Notes: generated by a model not told the origin, from the letters alone. 64,000 nucleotides of DNA from Comamonas sp. lk (GCA_945925985.1 CAMELV010000002.1:179154-243153); one strand, 5' to 3'. Positions 8,972 through 18,350 are shown, counted from the stretch's first letter. Translations and numbers: made by a program.

Positions 8972-9757
8972 ATGTTGAAAAAATGGATCCGAAATCTGGC
9001 CGCCGCCCTGCTCTCTCTGGGCCTTGTTAATACTGCCATGGCTGATCGCCTGCAGGACATCTTGACCGCGGGCGTCATACGCATTGGCGTGCCGCTGGAT
9101 GTACCACCCTTTGGTTCACAGAACGCGAACCGTGAAGCGGAGGGCTTTGACGTTGACATGGCCAATATGGTGGCCAAAGCCATGGGCGTGAAGCTTGAGC
9201 TGACCCAGATCACCGGCGCCAACCGCCTGCCCTTCCTCCTGACTGACAAGGTCGACGTGGTGATCTCGGTCATGGGCCTAACGCCTGAGCGTGCCAAGCA
9301 GATCATGTTCAGCTCGCCCTATGCCAACACCTCGCTGGCCGTCTACGGACCCAAAAACATTGTGGTCAAGTCGGCCATGGACCTGGGTAAATACAAAATC
9401 GCGGCGGCCAAAGGCACCACCCAGGAGATGGCGCTGTCAGCGGCCAATCCCAAAGCCAACATCATGCGCACAGAAGATGACGCCACTGCTGCCTCTGCCT
9501 ACTTGTCCGGTCAGGCGCAATTGTTCTCGACCAACAGCATCGTCGCCATTGATCTGGCCAAGAAGAACCCAAGCAAAGAGTTCGATCTCAAGTTCAACAT
9601 CCGTAACAGCCCGGCCCACATGGGCGTGAAAATGGGCGAGCACAACCTGGTGCGCTGGCTCGACTCTTTTGTGTTCTTCAACACCCAGAACACTGAGCTC
9701 GACAAGCTGCACCAGAAATGGCTGAACCGCAAGATGGACCCGATGCCAGCCCTGTGA
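8972..9757 (+). CDS. Periplasmic amino acid-type substrate-binding protein
   Basis: A 261-residue family 3 solute-binding protein. A signal peptide (KKWIRNLAAALLSLGLVNTAMA) is followed by the mature start DRLQDILTAGVIRIGVPLDVPPFG, then GFDVDMANMVAKAMGVKLELT and the hinge region DVVISVMGLTPERAKQIMFSSPYA. It captures the substrate in the periplasm and delivers it to the two permeases. The ribosome-binding site AGGAG lies seven bases before ATG 8972. The conserved Arg that usually grips the amino-acid carboxylate may be the R of ANRLPFLL or of TPERAK; the ligand cannot be named from sequence. Confidence 0.92.
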   Translation: MLKKWIRNLAAALLSLGLVNTAMADRLQDILTAGVIRIGVPLDVPPFGSQNANREAEGFDVDMANMVAKAMGVKLELTQITGANRLPFLLTDKVDVVISVMGLTPERAKQIMFSSPYANTSLAVYGPKNIVVKSAMDLGKYKIAAAKGTTQEMALSAANPKANIMRTEDDATAASAYLSGQAQLFSTNSIVAIDLAKKNPSKEFDLKFNIRNSPAHMGVKMGEHNLVRWLDSFVFFNTQNTELDKLHQKWLNRKMDPMPAL

Positions 9758-10545
9758 TGAAAACGCCAGCGACAACAGAAGTGCGGTGGGACCGGATGAC
9801 GGCCCCGGATCTGGCGCGTGCTGCGCGCAAGAAAACGGTGGTCATCATCCCCCTGGGGGCCACCGAGCAACACGGGCCCCATCTCCCGACCCAGGTCGAC
9901 TGGCGGCTCGCGTACGAGGTCTCGCTGCGTGCGGCGAGCCAGATGCAAAAGCCGTTCAGCGCTCTGGTCACGCCGGCGATCCCGTTTGGCATGTCTGAGC
10001 ACCATATGTCGCTTGGCGGCACGCTGACTCTCAACTATGCTGCCATGGCCGCGGTGGTCGGCTGCATTGTGAAGTCAGTGGCCCGGCATGGCTTCCGGCG
10101 TATCTTCGTGATGAACGGTCATGGCGGCAACATCGCAGCGCTGGAAACCATCATCACCGAGCTGACGGTGGAGCTGAAACTGCCCCTGGCGGCCGGCACC
10201 TACTGGCATATTGCCGAAGCGTCCATTGCCAGCATCCTGACGCAACAGGACCGGGTGCTGCACGCCTGTGAGGCCGAAACCTCCATGCTGCAGGCCCTCT
10301 CGCCCGAGACGGTCAAGCCGCTCAAAAAGTCATTCCGGACGCCGCTGATCCCGGGGCTGTCGGCCATCGCTGGTGTCAACCCGGGCATCTACCGTTGGCA
10401 GCAACTGGGCACTCGATCACCCCTGGGGCTGATCGGCGAAGCCTGGGCCGCCAGCCCTGAAAAAGGGCAGCAACTGCTGAAAGCCATCTCCAGTGACGTG
10501 GCGAAGGCCCTGTCAGAGCCGGCGCTGTGGGATGCCCCTATTTAG
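9757..10545 (+). CDS. Creatininase family amidohydrolase
   Basis: A 262-residue metal-dependent amidohydrolase of the creatininase/formamide hydrolase fold. Likely metal ligands are visible in TEQHGPHLPTQVDW (Glu, His, Asp), in NGHGGN near residue 118 and in HACEAETSM. Family members open cyclic amides (creatinine) or remove formyl/acyl groups, so this one probably hydrolyses an amide of the imported compound. ATG 9757 overlaps the preceding stop by one base (TGATG), indicating translational coupling. The track from 9718 would extend into the previous gene and was rejected as start. The exact substrate is not predictable. Confidence 0.85.
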   Translation: MKTPATTEVRWDRMTAPDLARAARKKTVVIIPLGATEQHGPHLPTQVDWRLAYEVSLRAASQMQKPFSALVTPAIPFGMSEHHMSLGGTLTLNYAAMAAVVGCIVKSVARHGFRRIFVMNGHGGNIAALETIITELTVELKLPLAAGTYWHIAEASIASILTQQDRVLHACEAETSMLQALSPETVKPLKKSFRTPLIPGLSAIAGVNPGIYRWQQLGTRSPLGLIGEAWAASPEKGQQLLKAISSDVAKALSEPALWDAPI

Positions 10546-10562
10546 ACCATGAAGTAATACCA

Positions 10563-11573
10563 ATGAGCACAACCGTATTCAGCGACATCGACTGGGACCA
10601 GGACGGCAAACAGGTCGGCACGCTACATCTGCCCCATTCCCCCGACGACGACGCCTGGGGCGTGATCCCCTTCCCCGCCGCCTCCATCAAAAACGGCCAG
10701 GGCCCGGTGGTGGTGGTCTCGGGCGCCGTTCATGGCGATGAGTACGAGGGGCCCGTGGTCATCGCCGAGTTGATGCGGCAGATCCAGGCGAGTGATGTGA
10801 CCGGGCAATTGATTTTGCTGCCCACGCTCAATGCGCCGGCACTGAAAGCCGGCCGCCGCACCTCGCCGATTGACCACCTCAACCTTAACCGCGTCTTCCC
10901 CGGCGATGACCACGGTTTGCCAACACAGCAAATCGCCCGGTATGTCACTGACCACATCTTGAGTCGAGCCAATGTCTACCTGGATCTGCACGCCGGTGGG
11001 CGCACGCTGTTCATCCAGCCCAGCGCCCACGTGGTGATGGCCGACGGCATGGCGCCCGATCTCATCAAGGCTAACGCCAAACTGGCTGAGGTCTTTGGCG
11101 TCGGCATCACGGTGCAGACCAGCAATATGGGCGACTACCGGACCTCGGCTGGCTACGCCACGCTGAAGGGCATTGCCACCCTGGCGGCTGAAATGGGTAT
11201 GGGAGGCTGGGTGACGGGCGACTCTGTTCGCGCCACGCGCGAGGCCACCCACCGGGTGCTCAAGCACACCGGCGTGCTGCCACACATCGCCACCGTGCCC
11301 GGCGAAAAAACACGCTGGACTCGCATCAACGGCGGCAAGGCCTATGTGTTTGCGCCAATGGACGGGTACTTTGAGCGCCGCTTTGCACTGGGCGAACGCA
11401 TCGAGGCGGGTCAACTGGCCGGCCTGATGCACGCCCTGAACCGCCCCAACCTAGAGCCTGAGCCTGTGTACTTCCAGTCCGGCGGCACGCTGTACGCCCA
11501 CGGTCTCATTGGCCATGTGAGGGCCGGACAAAACCTCGCGGTATTGGTTGAAGACGTGGCCGCACCTCTTTAG
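10563..11573 (+). CDS. Succinylglutamate desuccinylase/aspartoacylase family deacylase
   Basis: A 336-residue zinc carboxypeptidase-fold deacylase of the AstE/AspA superfamily, in the subgroup related to ectoine-type N-acetyl-diaminobutyrate deacetylases. The zinc site is visible as SGAVHGDEYEG (HxxE) near residue 55 and the third ligand His in YLDLHAGG near 140. NLNRVFPGD carries the conserved Asn-Arg substrate-binding pair. A C-terminal beta domain (YVFAPMDGYFERRFALGERI) is present. It should remove an N-acyl group from an amino compound. ATG 10563 is the first start beyond the creatininase stop; its ribosome-binding site is weak. Confidence 0.85.
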   Translation: MSTTVFSDIDWDQDGKQVGTLHLPHSPDDDAWGVIPFPAASIKNGQGPVVVVSGAVHGDEYEGPVVIAELMRQIQASDVTGQLILLPTLNAPALKAGRRTSPIDHLNLNRVFPGDDHGLPTQQIARYVTDHILSRANVYLDLHAGGRTLFIQPSAHVVMADGMAPDLIKANAKLAEVFGVGITVQTSNMGDYRTSAGYATLKGIATLAAEMGMGGWVTGDSVRATREATHRVLKHTGVLPHIATVPGEKTRWTRINGGKAYVFAPMDGYFERRFALGERIEAGQLAGLMHALNRPNLEPEPVYFQSGGTLYAHGLIGHVRAGQNLAVLVEDVAAPL

Positions 11574-11576
11574 GCC

Positions 11577-12710
11577 ATGCTGACGCCCGAATCGCGCGCG
11601 CGCGACTTCCCCAGCCTGGCTGGGATGCACTACCTCAACAGCGCGGCGGAGAGTATTCCGCCACTGTGCGTGCAGGACGCGCTGCAGGCCTACTGGCATG
11701 ACAAACAGCAGGGCATGCGCGGGCGCGACGGCCACTACGCAGCCATGGCTCAGTGCCGCGAGATCAGCGCGCAGTGGGTGGGGCTCACGCCTGACGAGGT
11801 GTCGTTCTGCTCGTGCAGTGCGGAAGCCTACAACCTGCTGGCCAGTGCCTTGAATCTGCAACACGCGGACGAGGTGGTCGTCAGCGATCTTGATTTTCCG
11901 TCTGGCGCAACACCCTGGCTGGCGGCGCCCACACAACCAGTGGTCAAGGTGTGGCGATCACGCTCCGGCGGCTTGGACGCCGCCGACCTGTTGCCACTGC
12001 TCAATGCCAAGACACGCCTGGTGCAGGTCTCGCTGATCAGCTTTTACAACGGCTTCCGGCTGGACTGGCAACCCTTTCACGACGCGGTGCGGCAGTTGGC
12101 GCCCCATGCCTTGATTTCGGTCGACGTGACCCAAGCGCTGGGGCGGGTCGCGCTGAACTGCGCGGGTGCAGACTGCATCATCTCCAGCACCCACAAGTGG
12201 GTTCTGAGCCTGCATGGCGGCTGCATCGTCGGTATTCCTGAGGCCCGGGCCGCCCAACTGACTACGCGGGCGGGTGGCTGGTTTCAACTCCACAATGCGT
12301 TCGGCACCGACCGCTTCGAGCGACTCGGCACCAAGCCCGGCGCCGCCAGTTGGTCGGTCGGCATGCCCAACTTTGCGGCCATCTACGCACTCAATGCAGG
12401 CCTGCGCTACCTCGGGGCCATTGGCCTGGAGGCGGTGACGCAGGTGGCCGACCCGCTGACCCAGGCGCTGCACGCCGGTCTGTTGGCACAGGGCATTACG
12501 CCCATGGCGCCGCGACGGGAACCCACCGATTCCGGCATTGTGGCCTTTCAGCACCCGCGCAGCAACGCGATCCAGGCCGCCCTGCAAGCCGAGAACATCC
12601 ATGTGATGCACCAAGCCGGCCGCCTGCGTGTGGCGGTGCACGGTTACAACACCGAGGCCGATATAGCCCACTTTTTGAGCACACTGGACGGCGCCCTGCA
12701 CGGGGCATGA
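11577..12710 (+). CDS. Class V aminotransferase-fold PLP enzyme
   Basis: A 377-residue fold-type I PLP enzyme. The Schiff-base Lys lies in SSTHKWVLSLHGG near residue 205, preceded by the PLP-phosphate and ring-binding region ALISVDVTQALGRV. The N-terminus (DFPSLAGMHYLNSAAESIPP) is the standard start of cysteine-desulfurase/isopenicillin-N-epimerase-like members. It could act as an aminotransferase, lyase or epimerase on the product of the upstream deacylase. ATG 11577 lies three bases after the previous stop. It overlaps the next gene by four bases if that uses ATG 12707. Confidence 0.85.
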   Translation: MLTPESRARDFPSLAGMHYLNSAAESIPPLCVQDALQAYWHDKQQGMRGRDGHYAAMAQCREISAQWVGLTPDEVSFCSCSAEAYNLLASALNLQHADEVVVSDLDFPSGATPWLAAPTQPVVKVWRSRSGGLDAADLLPLLNAKTRLVQVSLISFYNGFRLDWQPFHDAVRQLAPHALISVDVTQALGRVALNCAGADCIISSTHKWVLSLHGGCIVGIPEARAAQLTTRAGGWFQLHNAFGTDRFERLGTKPGAASWSVGMPNFAAIYALNAGLRYLGAIGLEAVTQVADPLTQALHAGLLAQGITPMAPRREPTDSGIVAFQHPRSNAIQAALQAENIHVMHQAGRLRVAVHGYNTEADIAHFLSTLDGALHGA

Positions 12711-13480
12711 GGAGACGCATCTTGACCGCGACGACCACTGACTTTCTGCCCGGCGGCTACCGCTACATACCCGGTGTGTTTCAGTATGCCGGCGGGGTGG
12801 CCGCCCTACCAGGCTGGCGCATTGAGCGCGCCCGCTTCATGACACCGGTACCGCTGGCGGCGGGTTTTGAGCGCATAGCCAGCGCATTGCAACAGGCCGG
12901 ACGACCTTTGACGGCTTTTTGCGCCTGCGAGTTGCAGTCGCCCGCACCCTTTACCGAAGATGGCTTCCAAGCGTTTAACGAGGTCTATGTCGGCACACTG
13001 GCGCGCTGGGGCATTTACCAGCAGGGCGTCAACCCGGTGGCCCGCGCCAACACCTGCCCAGCCGTGGCGCCACCGGACGGACCAGCTTTTCATGCCTTTT
13101 GCTACACCGTGCCAGCCACTGACGCCGCGCCCAGTTTTGTGGTGGCGGGCAGCGGCGAAGCGCCGGAAGGCAAGGGCAACTACCGTGACCACATCATTGC
13201 ACTGGGCGACACCAGCCCCGATGGGCTGCGCCGCAAGGCGGTGTGGGTGCTGGGCGAAATGGAACGTCGAATGGCCGCGCTGGGCGGCAGTTGGCAGAGC
13301 ACCACGGCGGTTCAGGCCTATACCGTGCATGACCTTTACCCCTTTCTGGCCGACGAGATCGGACGGCGTGGCGCCCTACGCCAAGGCCTGACCTGGCACC
13401 TCAACCGCCCGCCTGTTCAGGGCATTGACTTCGAAATGGACTGCAGGGCTGTCGCGGTGGAGCACATGCTCGCGGCCTGA
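12707..13480 (+). CDS. RidA-like protein of unknown function, possible deaminase
   Basis: A protein of about 257 residues with weak resemblance to RidA/YjgF-type proteins in its second half (NYRDHIIALGDTSPDGLRRK, MERRMAALGGSWQSTTAVQAYTVHDLYPF). RidA proteins hydrolyse reactive enamine/imine products of PLP enzymes, which would fit the upstream class V enzyme. A 2-aminomuconate deaminase of the CnbZ kind is another possibility that I cannot test. The start is either ATG 12707, in an ATGA overlap with the previous stop, or TTG 12722, which has AGGAG seven bases upstream. The long upstream extension to 12350 is out-of-frame reading of the previous gene. Confidence 0.65.
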   Translation: MRRRILTATTTDFLPGGYRYIPGVFQYAGGVAALPGWRIERARFMTPVPLAAGFERIASALQQAGRPLTAFCACELQSPAPFTEDGFQAFNEVYVGTLARWGIYQQGVNPVARANTCPAVAPPDGPAFHAFCYTVPATDAAPSFVVAGSGEAPEGKGNYRDHIIALGDTSPDGLRRKAVWVLGEMERRMAALGGSWQSTTAVQAYTVHDLYPFLADEIGRRGALRQGLTWHLNRPPVQGIDFEMDCRAVAVEHMLAA

Positions 13481-13514
13481 CACCTTGGTATGGGGCGGAT
13501 CCTAAAATCGAGCC

Positions 13515-14498
13515 ATGCCTGCCTACCTGACCGCCGCCTTCTACAAATTCGTCAACCTGCCCGACGCTGAGCAGCTGAAACCGCCGCTGCTGGCTGTTTG
13601 TCAACAGCACACCGTCAAGGGGCTGATCCTGCTGGCGACTGAGGGCATCAACAGCACCATTGCCGGCCCGGCCGAAGGCGTGCGGGCCGTGCTGGCCTAT
13701 TTGCGGCAAGACCCGCGCCTGGCCGACCTGCAGCACAAAGAGGCATGGTCCCAGCGTGCGCCCTTCTACCGCATGAAGGTCCGAATCAAAAAGGAAATCG
13801 TCACGCTGGGGGTGCCAGGCGTGAGCCCGACCCGCATGGCAGGGACCTATGTGAAGCCGCAAGACTGGAACGCCCTGATCAGCGACCCCGATGTGGTGCT
13901 GGTGGACACCCGCAATGACTACGAGGTCGGCCTCGGCAGCTTTGCCGGTGCGATTGACCCGCATATCGCACGCTTTGCAGACTTGCCGCATTGGGTGGCC
14001 GCGTCTGCGGCGCTACACCCGCCTGGCAGCAACAAGCCGAAAGTGGCCATGTTTTGCACTGGCGGCATTCGCTGCGAAAAGTCGACTGCGCTGCTGCGCG
14101 CCCAGGGATTCGACGAGGTCTACCACCTGGAGGGCGGTATCCTCAAATACTTGGAAACCGTGCCGTCCGAGCAGAGCCTATGGCAGGGCGAGTGCTTCGT
14201 GTTTGACGAGCGGGTCTCCGTCGGCCACGGCCTCCGAACCGGCCCGCACGGCCTGTGCCGGGCCTGCCGGCAACCGCTCACGGCAACGGATCAGGCCTCG
14301 ACGCAATTCGAGGCGGGGGTGAGTTGCCCCAAATGCGCCGACCAGAGCAGCGACACACAAAAACGCAGCGCCCGGGAGCGGCAGCGGCAGTGGGAACTGG
14401 CCAAATCACGCGATCAGGTCCACATCGGGGTGCCCTTAGCCCCCCGTCATCTTCGCGCAAGTGGAGATCCAAGGCAGTTGGCGCCCGACGCAGCTTGA
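13515..14498 (+). CDS. trhO: tRNA uridine(34) hydroxylase, rhodanese-related
   Basis: A 327-residue member of the TrhO/YceA family, which hydroxylates uridine 34 of certain tRNAs in an O2-dependent step toward 5-(carboxy)methoxyuridine. The N-terminal domain (AAFYKFVNLPD, LLATEGINSTIAG) precedes a rhodanese domain at about 120-230. That domain carries the active loop MFCTGGIRCEKSTALL and GFDEVYHLEGGILKYLE. The C-terminal region has a Cys-rich segment (CRACRQPL, CPKCADQ). It follows the catabolic operon by 34 bases and is probably independent of it. It converges with the nitronate monooxygenase gene. Confidence 0.93.
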   Translation: MPAYLTAAFYKFVNLPDAEQLKPPLLAVCQQHTVKGLILLATEGINSTIAGPAEGVRAVLAYLRQDPRLADLQHKEAWSQRAPFYRMKVRIKKEIVTLGVPGVSPTRMAGTYVKPQDWNALISDPDVVLVDTRNDYEVGLGSFAGAIDPHIARFADLPHWVAASAALHPPGSNKPKVAMFCTGGIRCEKSTALLRAQGFDEVYHLEGGILKYLETVPSEQSLWQGECFVFDERVSVGHGLRTGPHGLCRACRQPLTATDQASTQFEAGVSCPKCADQSSDTQKRSARERQRQWELAKSRDQVHIGVPLAPRHLRASGDPRQLAPDAA

Positions 14499-14519
14499 AG
14501 CCGCAGGTGTCGGGCCGGC

Positions 14520-15479
14520 CTAGGCGGGCATGACCAAGCGCGCGCGCGCCGCCGCGTACTCCCGCTTGAGTTGGTCCACGTAATCGGCCGTGCTCTGGAT
14601 TTTGGTGATGGCGCCAATGCCCTGGCCACAGCCCCAAATGTCTTTCCAGGCCTTGGTCTTGTCACCACCAAAGTCCATCTTGCTCGGGTCGCTCACCGGC
14701 AGGTGGTCGGGGTCCATGCCGGCATTGCGGATGCTGGGGGCCAGGTAGTTGCCATGCACGCCGGTAAACAGGTTGCTGTAGACGATGTCGTCCGAATTGC
14801 TGTCCACGATGGATTGTTTGTAGGCTTCTGCGGCGCGCGCTTCCTGTGTGGCAATGAAGGCCGAGCCAATGTAGGCAAAGTCGGCGCCCATGGCCTGTGC
14901 GGCCAGTACCGCGTCGCCGGTCGAGATTGAGCCGCTCAGCGCCACCGGGCCGTCAAACCACTGCCTGATTTCCTGAATCAACGCAAACGGGCTCTTCACG
15001 CCAGCGTGGCCGCCCGCACCGGCGGCCACGGCGATCAGGCCGTCGGCGCCTTTTTCAATGGCCTTGTGCGCGTGCTTGTTGTTGATGATGTCATGCAGGA
15101 CCACCCCGCCATACGAGTGGGCGGCAGCATTGATGTCTTCGCGCGCGCCGAGCGAGGTGATGATGATCGGCACCTTGTATTTGACGCACATCGCCATGTC
15201 ATGCTCGAGCCGGTCGTTGCTTTTGTGCACGATCTGGTTGATGGCATAGGGGGCGGCTGGTTGCTCCGGGTGGGCGAGGTTGTGAGCGGCCAGCGCCTCG
15301 GTGATCTCGATCAACCACTCCTCCAACTGCTCGGCCGGGCGCGCGTTAAGCGCCGGCATGGAGCCGACCACGCCGGCAATGCATTGGGCGATGACCAACT
15401 TGGGGTTACTGATGATGAACAACGGCGAGCCGATCACCGGGAAAGGCAGGTGGCTCAGGGCCGCAGGCAGCTTAGACAT
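14520..15479 (-). CDS. Nitronate monooxygenase (2-nitropropane dioxygenase family)
   Basis: A 319-residue FMN-dependent TIM-barrel enzyme. Family signatures include PVIGSPLFIISNPKLVIAQC at the N-terminus, the GADGLIAVAAGAGGHAG flavin/substrate loop near residue 165 and the phosphate-binding GSISTGDAVLAAQAMGADFAYIGSAF near 215. Members oxidise alkyl nitronates, and some are enoyl reductases, so the true substrate is unclear. ATG 15479 was chosen over the upstream TTG because GGAGACGGT precedes it. It lies downstream of the acyl-CoA dehydrogenase and may be read from the same transcript, although a dispersed repeat fills the gap. Confidence 0.9.
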   Translation of the reverse strand: MSKLPAALSHLPFPVIGSPLFIISNPKLVIAQCIAGVVGSMPALNARPAEQLEEWLIEITEALAAHNLAHPEQPAAPYAINQIVHKSNDRLEHDMAMCVKYKVPIIITSLGAREDINAAAHSYGGVVLHDIINNKHAHKAIEKGADGLIAVAAGAGGHAGVKSPFALIQEIRQWFDGPVALSGSISTGDAVLAAQAMGADFAYIGSAFIATQEARAAEAYKQSIVDSNSDDIVYSNLFTGVHGNYLAPSIRNAGMDPDHLPVSDPSKMDFGGDKTKAWKDIWGCGQGIGAITKIQSTADYVDQLKREYAAARARLVMPA

Positions 15480-15510
15480 ACCGTCTCCAGACAAGTTTTA
15501 TAGACGAAAA

Positions 15511-15563
15511 ATAGCCCCAGCCCTTATGGCTATTGGGTTTATAGCTATCAAATCAATAGTAAA
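15511..15563 (-). repeat. Dispersed 53-bp repeat, copy A
   Basis: This AT-rich segment fills the gap between the acyl-CoA dehydrogenase and nitronate monooxygenase genes, ending at the dehydrogenase stop. Its reverse complement aligns without gaps to 25593-25645, about 38 of 53 identities by eye, sharing TATAGCTATAA and GGGCT blocks. It looks like one member of a small genome-wide repeat family. Confidence 0.6.
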
Positions 15564-17354
15564 TCAGAAGGATTCGAGCGCCAGCCCGGTCACCGAGTCG
15601 GCGCCGTCCAGAATCGCATCACGCAGACCCGGCGCCCGGGTCAACAGGTGGTCGGCATAAAAGCGCGCAGTGACAAGCTTGGCCCGCATGAAGGCCTCGT
15701 CCACACCCTGCGCCAATTGCTCTTGCGCCACCACCCAGGCACGCGCCAATTGCCAGCCAGCCATCAGGTTGCCAGCCAGCATCAGGTAGGGCACGCTGCC
15801 GGCAAACACCGCATTTGGGCTGGCGCGGGTCTGGTCGGCCACAAAGGCCACCACCTCCAGAAAGGCCAGGCGCGCCGCCTGCAGGCGCCGGGCCACTGCC
15901 AACGCATCGGCACTGCCATTCGCGTTCAGGGCTGCTTCGGTGTCCTGAATCTGGGCCGCGATAGCGCGGGCGGTCTGGCCGCCGTCGCGCGACGTCTTGC
16001 GCCCGACCAGGTCATTGGCCTGGATGGCCGTGGTGCCTTCGTATATGGTCAGGATCTTGGCGTCACGGTAGTACTGGGCCACGCCGGTTTCTTCGATGAA
16101 ACCCATGCCGCCATGCACCTGCACCGCGGCCGAGGTGACCTCCAGGCTCATCTCAGTGCTGTAGCCCTTGACCAGCGGCACCATGAACTCATAAAAGGCC
16201 TGGTTCTGGCGTCGCACCTCGGCATCCGGGTGGTGGTGGCCAGCGTCAAAGGCAGACGCCGCCACCGTGGCCATGGCACGGCAACCCTCGGTCAGGGCCC
16301 GCATGGTCATCAGCATACGCCGCACGTCGGGGTGGTGAATGATGGGCGCCGCCTTGGGCAGCGAGCCATCCACCGGGCGGCTCTGCACGCGTTCGCGGGC
16401 AAAGCTCACGGCCTTTTGGTAAGCCCGCTCGGCAATCGCAATGCCCTGCACGCCCACACCAAAACGGGCGGCGTTCATCATGATGAACATGTACTCCAGG
16501 CCACGGTTTTCCTGACCGACCAGGTATCCCACGCCACCGCCGTGGTCGCCGTACTGCAGCACCGCGGTCGGGCTGGCTTTGATCCCCAGCTTGTGTTCGA
16601 TGCTGACGCAGTGCACGTCGTTGCGTGCGCCCAGAGAACCATCGGCGTTGACCAGAAACTTGGGCACAACAAACAGGCTGATGCCCTTCACGCCCTCGGG
16701 CGCGCCGGTCACCCGTGCCAGCACCAGGTGGACGATGTTTTCGGCCATGTCGTGCTCACCCCAGGTGATGTAGATCTTGGTGCCAAACACCTTGTAGCTG
16801 CCGTCCGGTTGCGGTTCGGCCCGGGTTCGCACCGCCGCCAAGTCCGAACCGGCCTGTGGCTCGGTCAGGTTCATGGTGCCGGTCCACTGGCCGCTGACCA
16901 GTTTTTCCAGGTAAGTCGCTTTGAGTTCGTCCGAGCCAGCGGTCAGCAGCGCCTCAATGGCGCCGTCGGTCAGCAGCGGACACAAGGCAAAGCTCATGTT
17001 GGCCGAGTTTTGCATTTCACCGCAGGAGGCCCCAATGGTCTTGGGCAGACCCTGCCCGCCAAAAGCCACCGGGTGCTGCAAGCCCTGCCAGCCGGCTTCT
17101 GCAAACTGGGTAAAAGCCTGCTTGAAGCCCGGCGTGGCGGTGACCGTGCCCTGATGCCAGCTTGACGGGTTTCGGTCGCCCTCCCAGTTGAGGGGCGAGA
17201 GCACCCCCTCATTGAACTTGGCGGCTTCTTCGAGCACCGCCTGCGCGGTGTCAAAGCCGGCGTCTTCAAACCCAGGAATAGCCGCGATCTGTTCAAGGTT
17301 GGCCAAATGCCGAATATTGAACAGCATGTCCTGCAGGGGGGCCCGATAACTCAT
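15564..17354 (-). CDS. Acyl-CoA dehydrogenase (long type, DmdC/FadE-like)
   Basis: A 596-residue flavoprotein, longer than the ~380-residue classical type, matching the subfamily with a C-terminal extension. Landmarks include TMNLTEPQAGSDLAAVRT (FAD/substrate loop), KIYITWGEHDM, NRGLEYMFIMMNAARFGVG and VHGGMGFIEETGVAQYYRDAKILTIYEGTTAIQANDLVGRK, which contains the region of the catalytic base. It oxidises an acyl-CoA to the 2,3-enoyl-CoA and passes electrons to ETF, whose genes lie directly upstream on the same strand. Related proteins oxidise 3-methylthiopropanoyl-CoA, but ordinary fatty acyl-CoA is equally possible. ATG 17354 has GGAG eight bases upstream. Confidence 0.93.
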   Translation of the reverse strand: MSYRAPLQDMLFNIRHLANLEQIAAIPGFEDAGFDTAQAVLEEAAKFNEGVLSPLNWEGDRNPSSWHQGTVTATPGFKQAFTQFAEAGWQGLQHPVAFGGQGLPKTIGASCGEMQNSANMSFALCPLLTDGAIEALLTAGSDELKATYLEKLVSGQWTGTMNLTEPQAGSDLAAVRTRAEPQPDGSYKVFGTKIYITWGEHDMAENIVHLVLARVTGAPEGVKGISLFVVPKFLVNADGSLGARNDVHCVSIEHKLGIKASPTAVLQYGDHGGGVGYLVGQENRGLEYMFIMMNAARFGVGVQGIAIAERAYQKAVSFARERVQSRPVDGSLPKAAPIIHHPDVRRMLMTMRALTEGCRAMATVAASAFDAGHHHPDAEVRRQNQAFYEFMVPLVKGYSTEMSLEVTSAAVQVHGGMGFIEETGVAQYYRDAKILTIYEGTTAIQANDLVGRKTSRDGGQTARAIAAQIQDTEAALNANGSADALAVARRLQAARLAFLEVVAFVADQTRASPNAVFAGSVPYLMLAGNLMAGWQLARAWVVAQEQLAQGVDEAFMRAKLVTARFYADHLLTRAPGLRDAILDGADSVTGLALESF

Positions 17355-17397
17355 GTGCAATGCTCCAGTGGGTGCAGCCCCTCAGATCGGGGAACGG

Positions 17398-18330
17398 TCA
17401 AAGTGCAGCGGTCAGTGCCGGCACAGCCTCAAACAAGTCAGCTTCCAAGCCGTAGTCAGCGACTGAGAAGATCGGTGCCTCGGCGTCTTTGTTGATGGCC
17501 ACTATGACCTTGGAGTCCTTCATGCCAGCCAGGTGCTGGATGGCGCCACTGATGCCACAGGCCACGTAGAGCTGGGGCGCCACAATCTTGCCGGTCTGTC
17601 CGACCTGCCAGTCGTTCGGGGCGTAGCCGGCATCCACCGCGGCGCGCGAGGCACCCATGGCAGCACCGAGTTTGTCGGCCAAAGGTGTCATGACCTCCGC
17701 GAACTTCTCGTTCGAGCCCAGCGCTCGGCCGCCCGAGACAATGATCTTGGCCGAGGTCAGCTCTGGGCGGTCGTTTTTGGCAATTTCAGACCGCAAAAAG
17801 GTCGCCTTATCGCTGACCGCAACCGCGCTGATCACTTCGATGACGGCGCTGCCACCGGAGGCTGTCGCAGGATCAAAGCCCGTGGTACGCACCGTGATGA
17901 CCTTCGTGGCGTCCAGACTTTGGACCGTGGCAATGGCGTTGCCAGCGTAAATCGGGCGCTCAAAGGTGTCGGCCGATTCAACCCGGGTTACGTCGGAGAC
18001 CTGGCCCACGTCGAGCCGGGCGGCCACACGCGGCGCAATGTTCTTGCCAAAGGCGGTGGCTGCAAACAGGATGTGGCTGTAGCTGCCAGCCAGCGCCAGC
18101 ACCTGGGCGGCGACGTTTTCTGCCAAACCGTGGGCAAAGCCCTCGCCTTCGGCGTGAAGCACCTTGGCCACGCCAGCCACCTGGGCTGCAGCAGCGGCAG
18201 CGGCGGCGGCATTCAGGCCGGCCACCAGCACATGAACCTCACCACCGCATTGAACTGCGGCGGTAATGGCGTTGAGGGTAGCCGCGCGCAGCGAGGCGTT
18301 GTCGTGTTCAGCGATAACGAGTGATGTCAT
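17398..18330 (-). CDS. etfA: Electron transfer flavoprotein subunit alpha
   Basis: A 310-residue alpha subunit with the C-terminal FAD-binding domain well conserved: [60 protein letters not shown] and [20 protein letters not shown]. With EtfB it forms the soluble heterodimer that accepts electrons from acyl-CoA dehydrogenases and passes them to ETF-ubiquinone oxidoreductase. It lies 20 bases after etfB and 43 before the acyl-CoA dehydrogenase in one apparent transcript. Confidence 0.97.
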   Translation of the reverse strand: MTSLVIAEHDNASLRAATLNAITAAVQCGGEVHVLVAGLNAAAAAAAAAQVAGVAKVLHAEGEGFAHGLAENVAAQVLALAGSYSHILFAATAFGKNIAPRVAARLDVGQVSDVTRVESADTFERPIYAGNAIATVQSLDATKVITVRTTGFDPATASGGSAVIEVISAVAVSDKATFLRSEIAKNDRPELTSAKIIVSGGRALGSNEKFAEVMTPLADKLGAAMGASRAAVDAGYAPNDWQVGQTGKIVAPQLYVACGISGAIQHLAGMKDSKVIVAINKDAEAPIFSVADYGLEADLFEAVPALTAAL

Positions 18331-18350
18331 ATCCGTCTTTCGTTGTGTGG

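Noticed and set aside
12350..12706. Upstream extension of the RidA-like gene
   Set aside because: These residues are an out-of-frame reading of the class V PLP enzyme gene, which has intact motifs there.
15648..17165. 505-residue open frame on the plus strand
   Set aside because: Antisense to the acyl-CoA dehydrogenase. Composition is His/Gly/Gln-rich with no recognisable motif.
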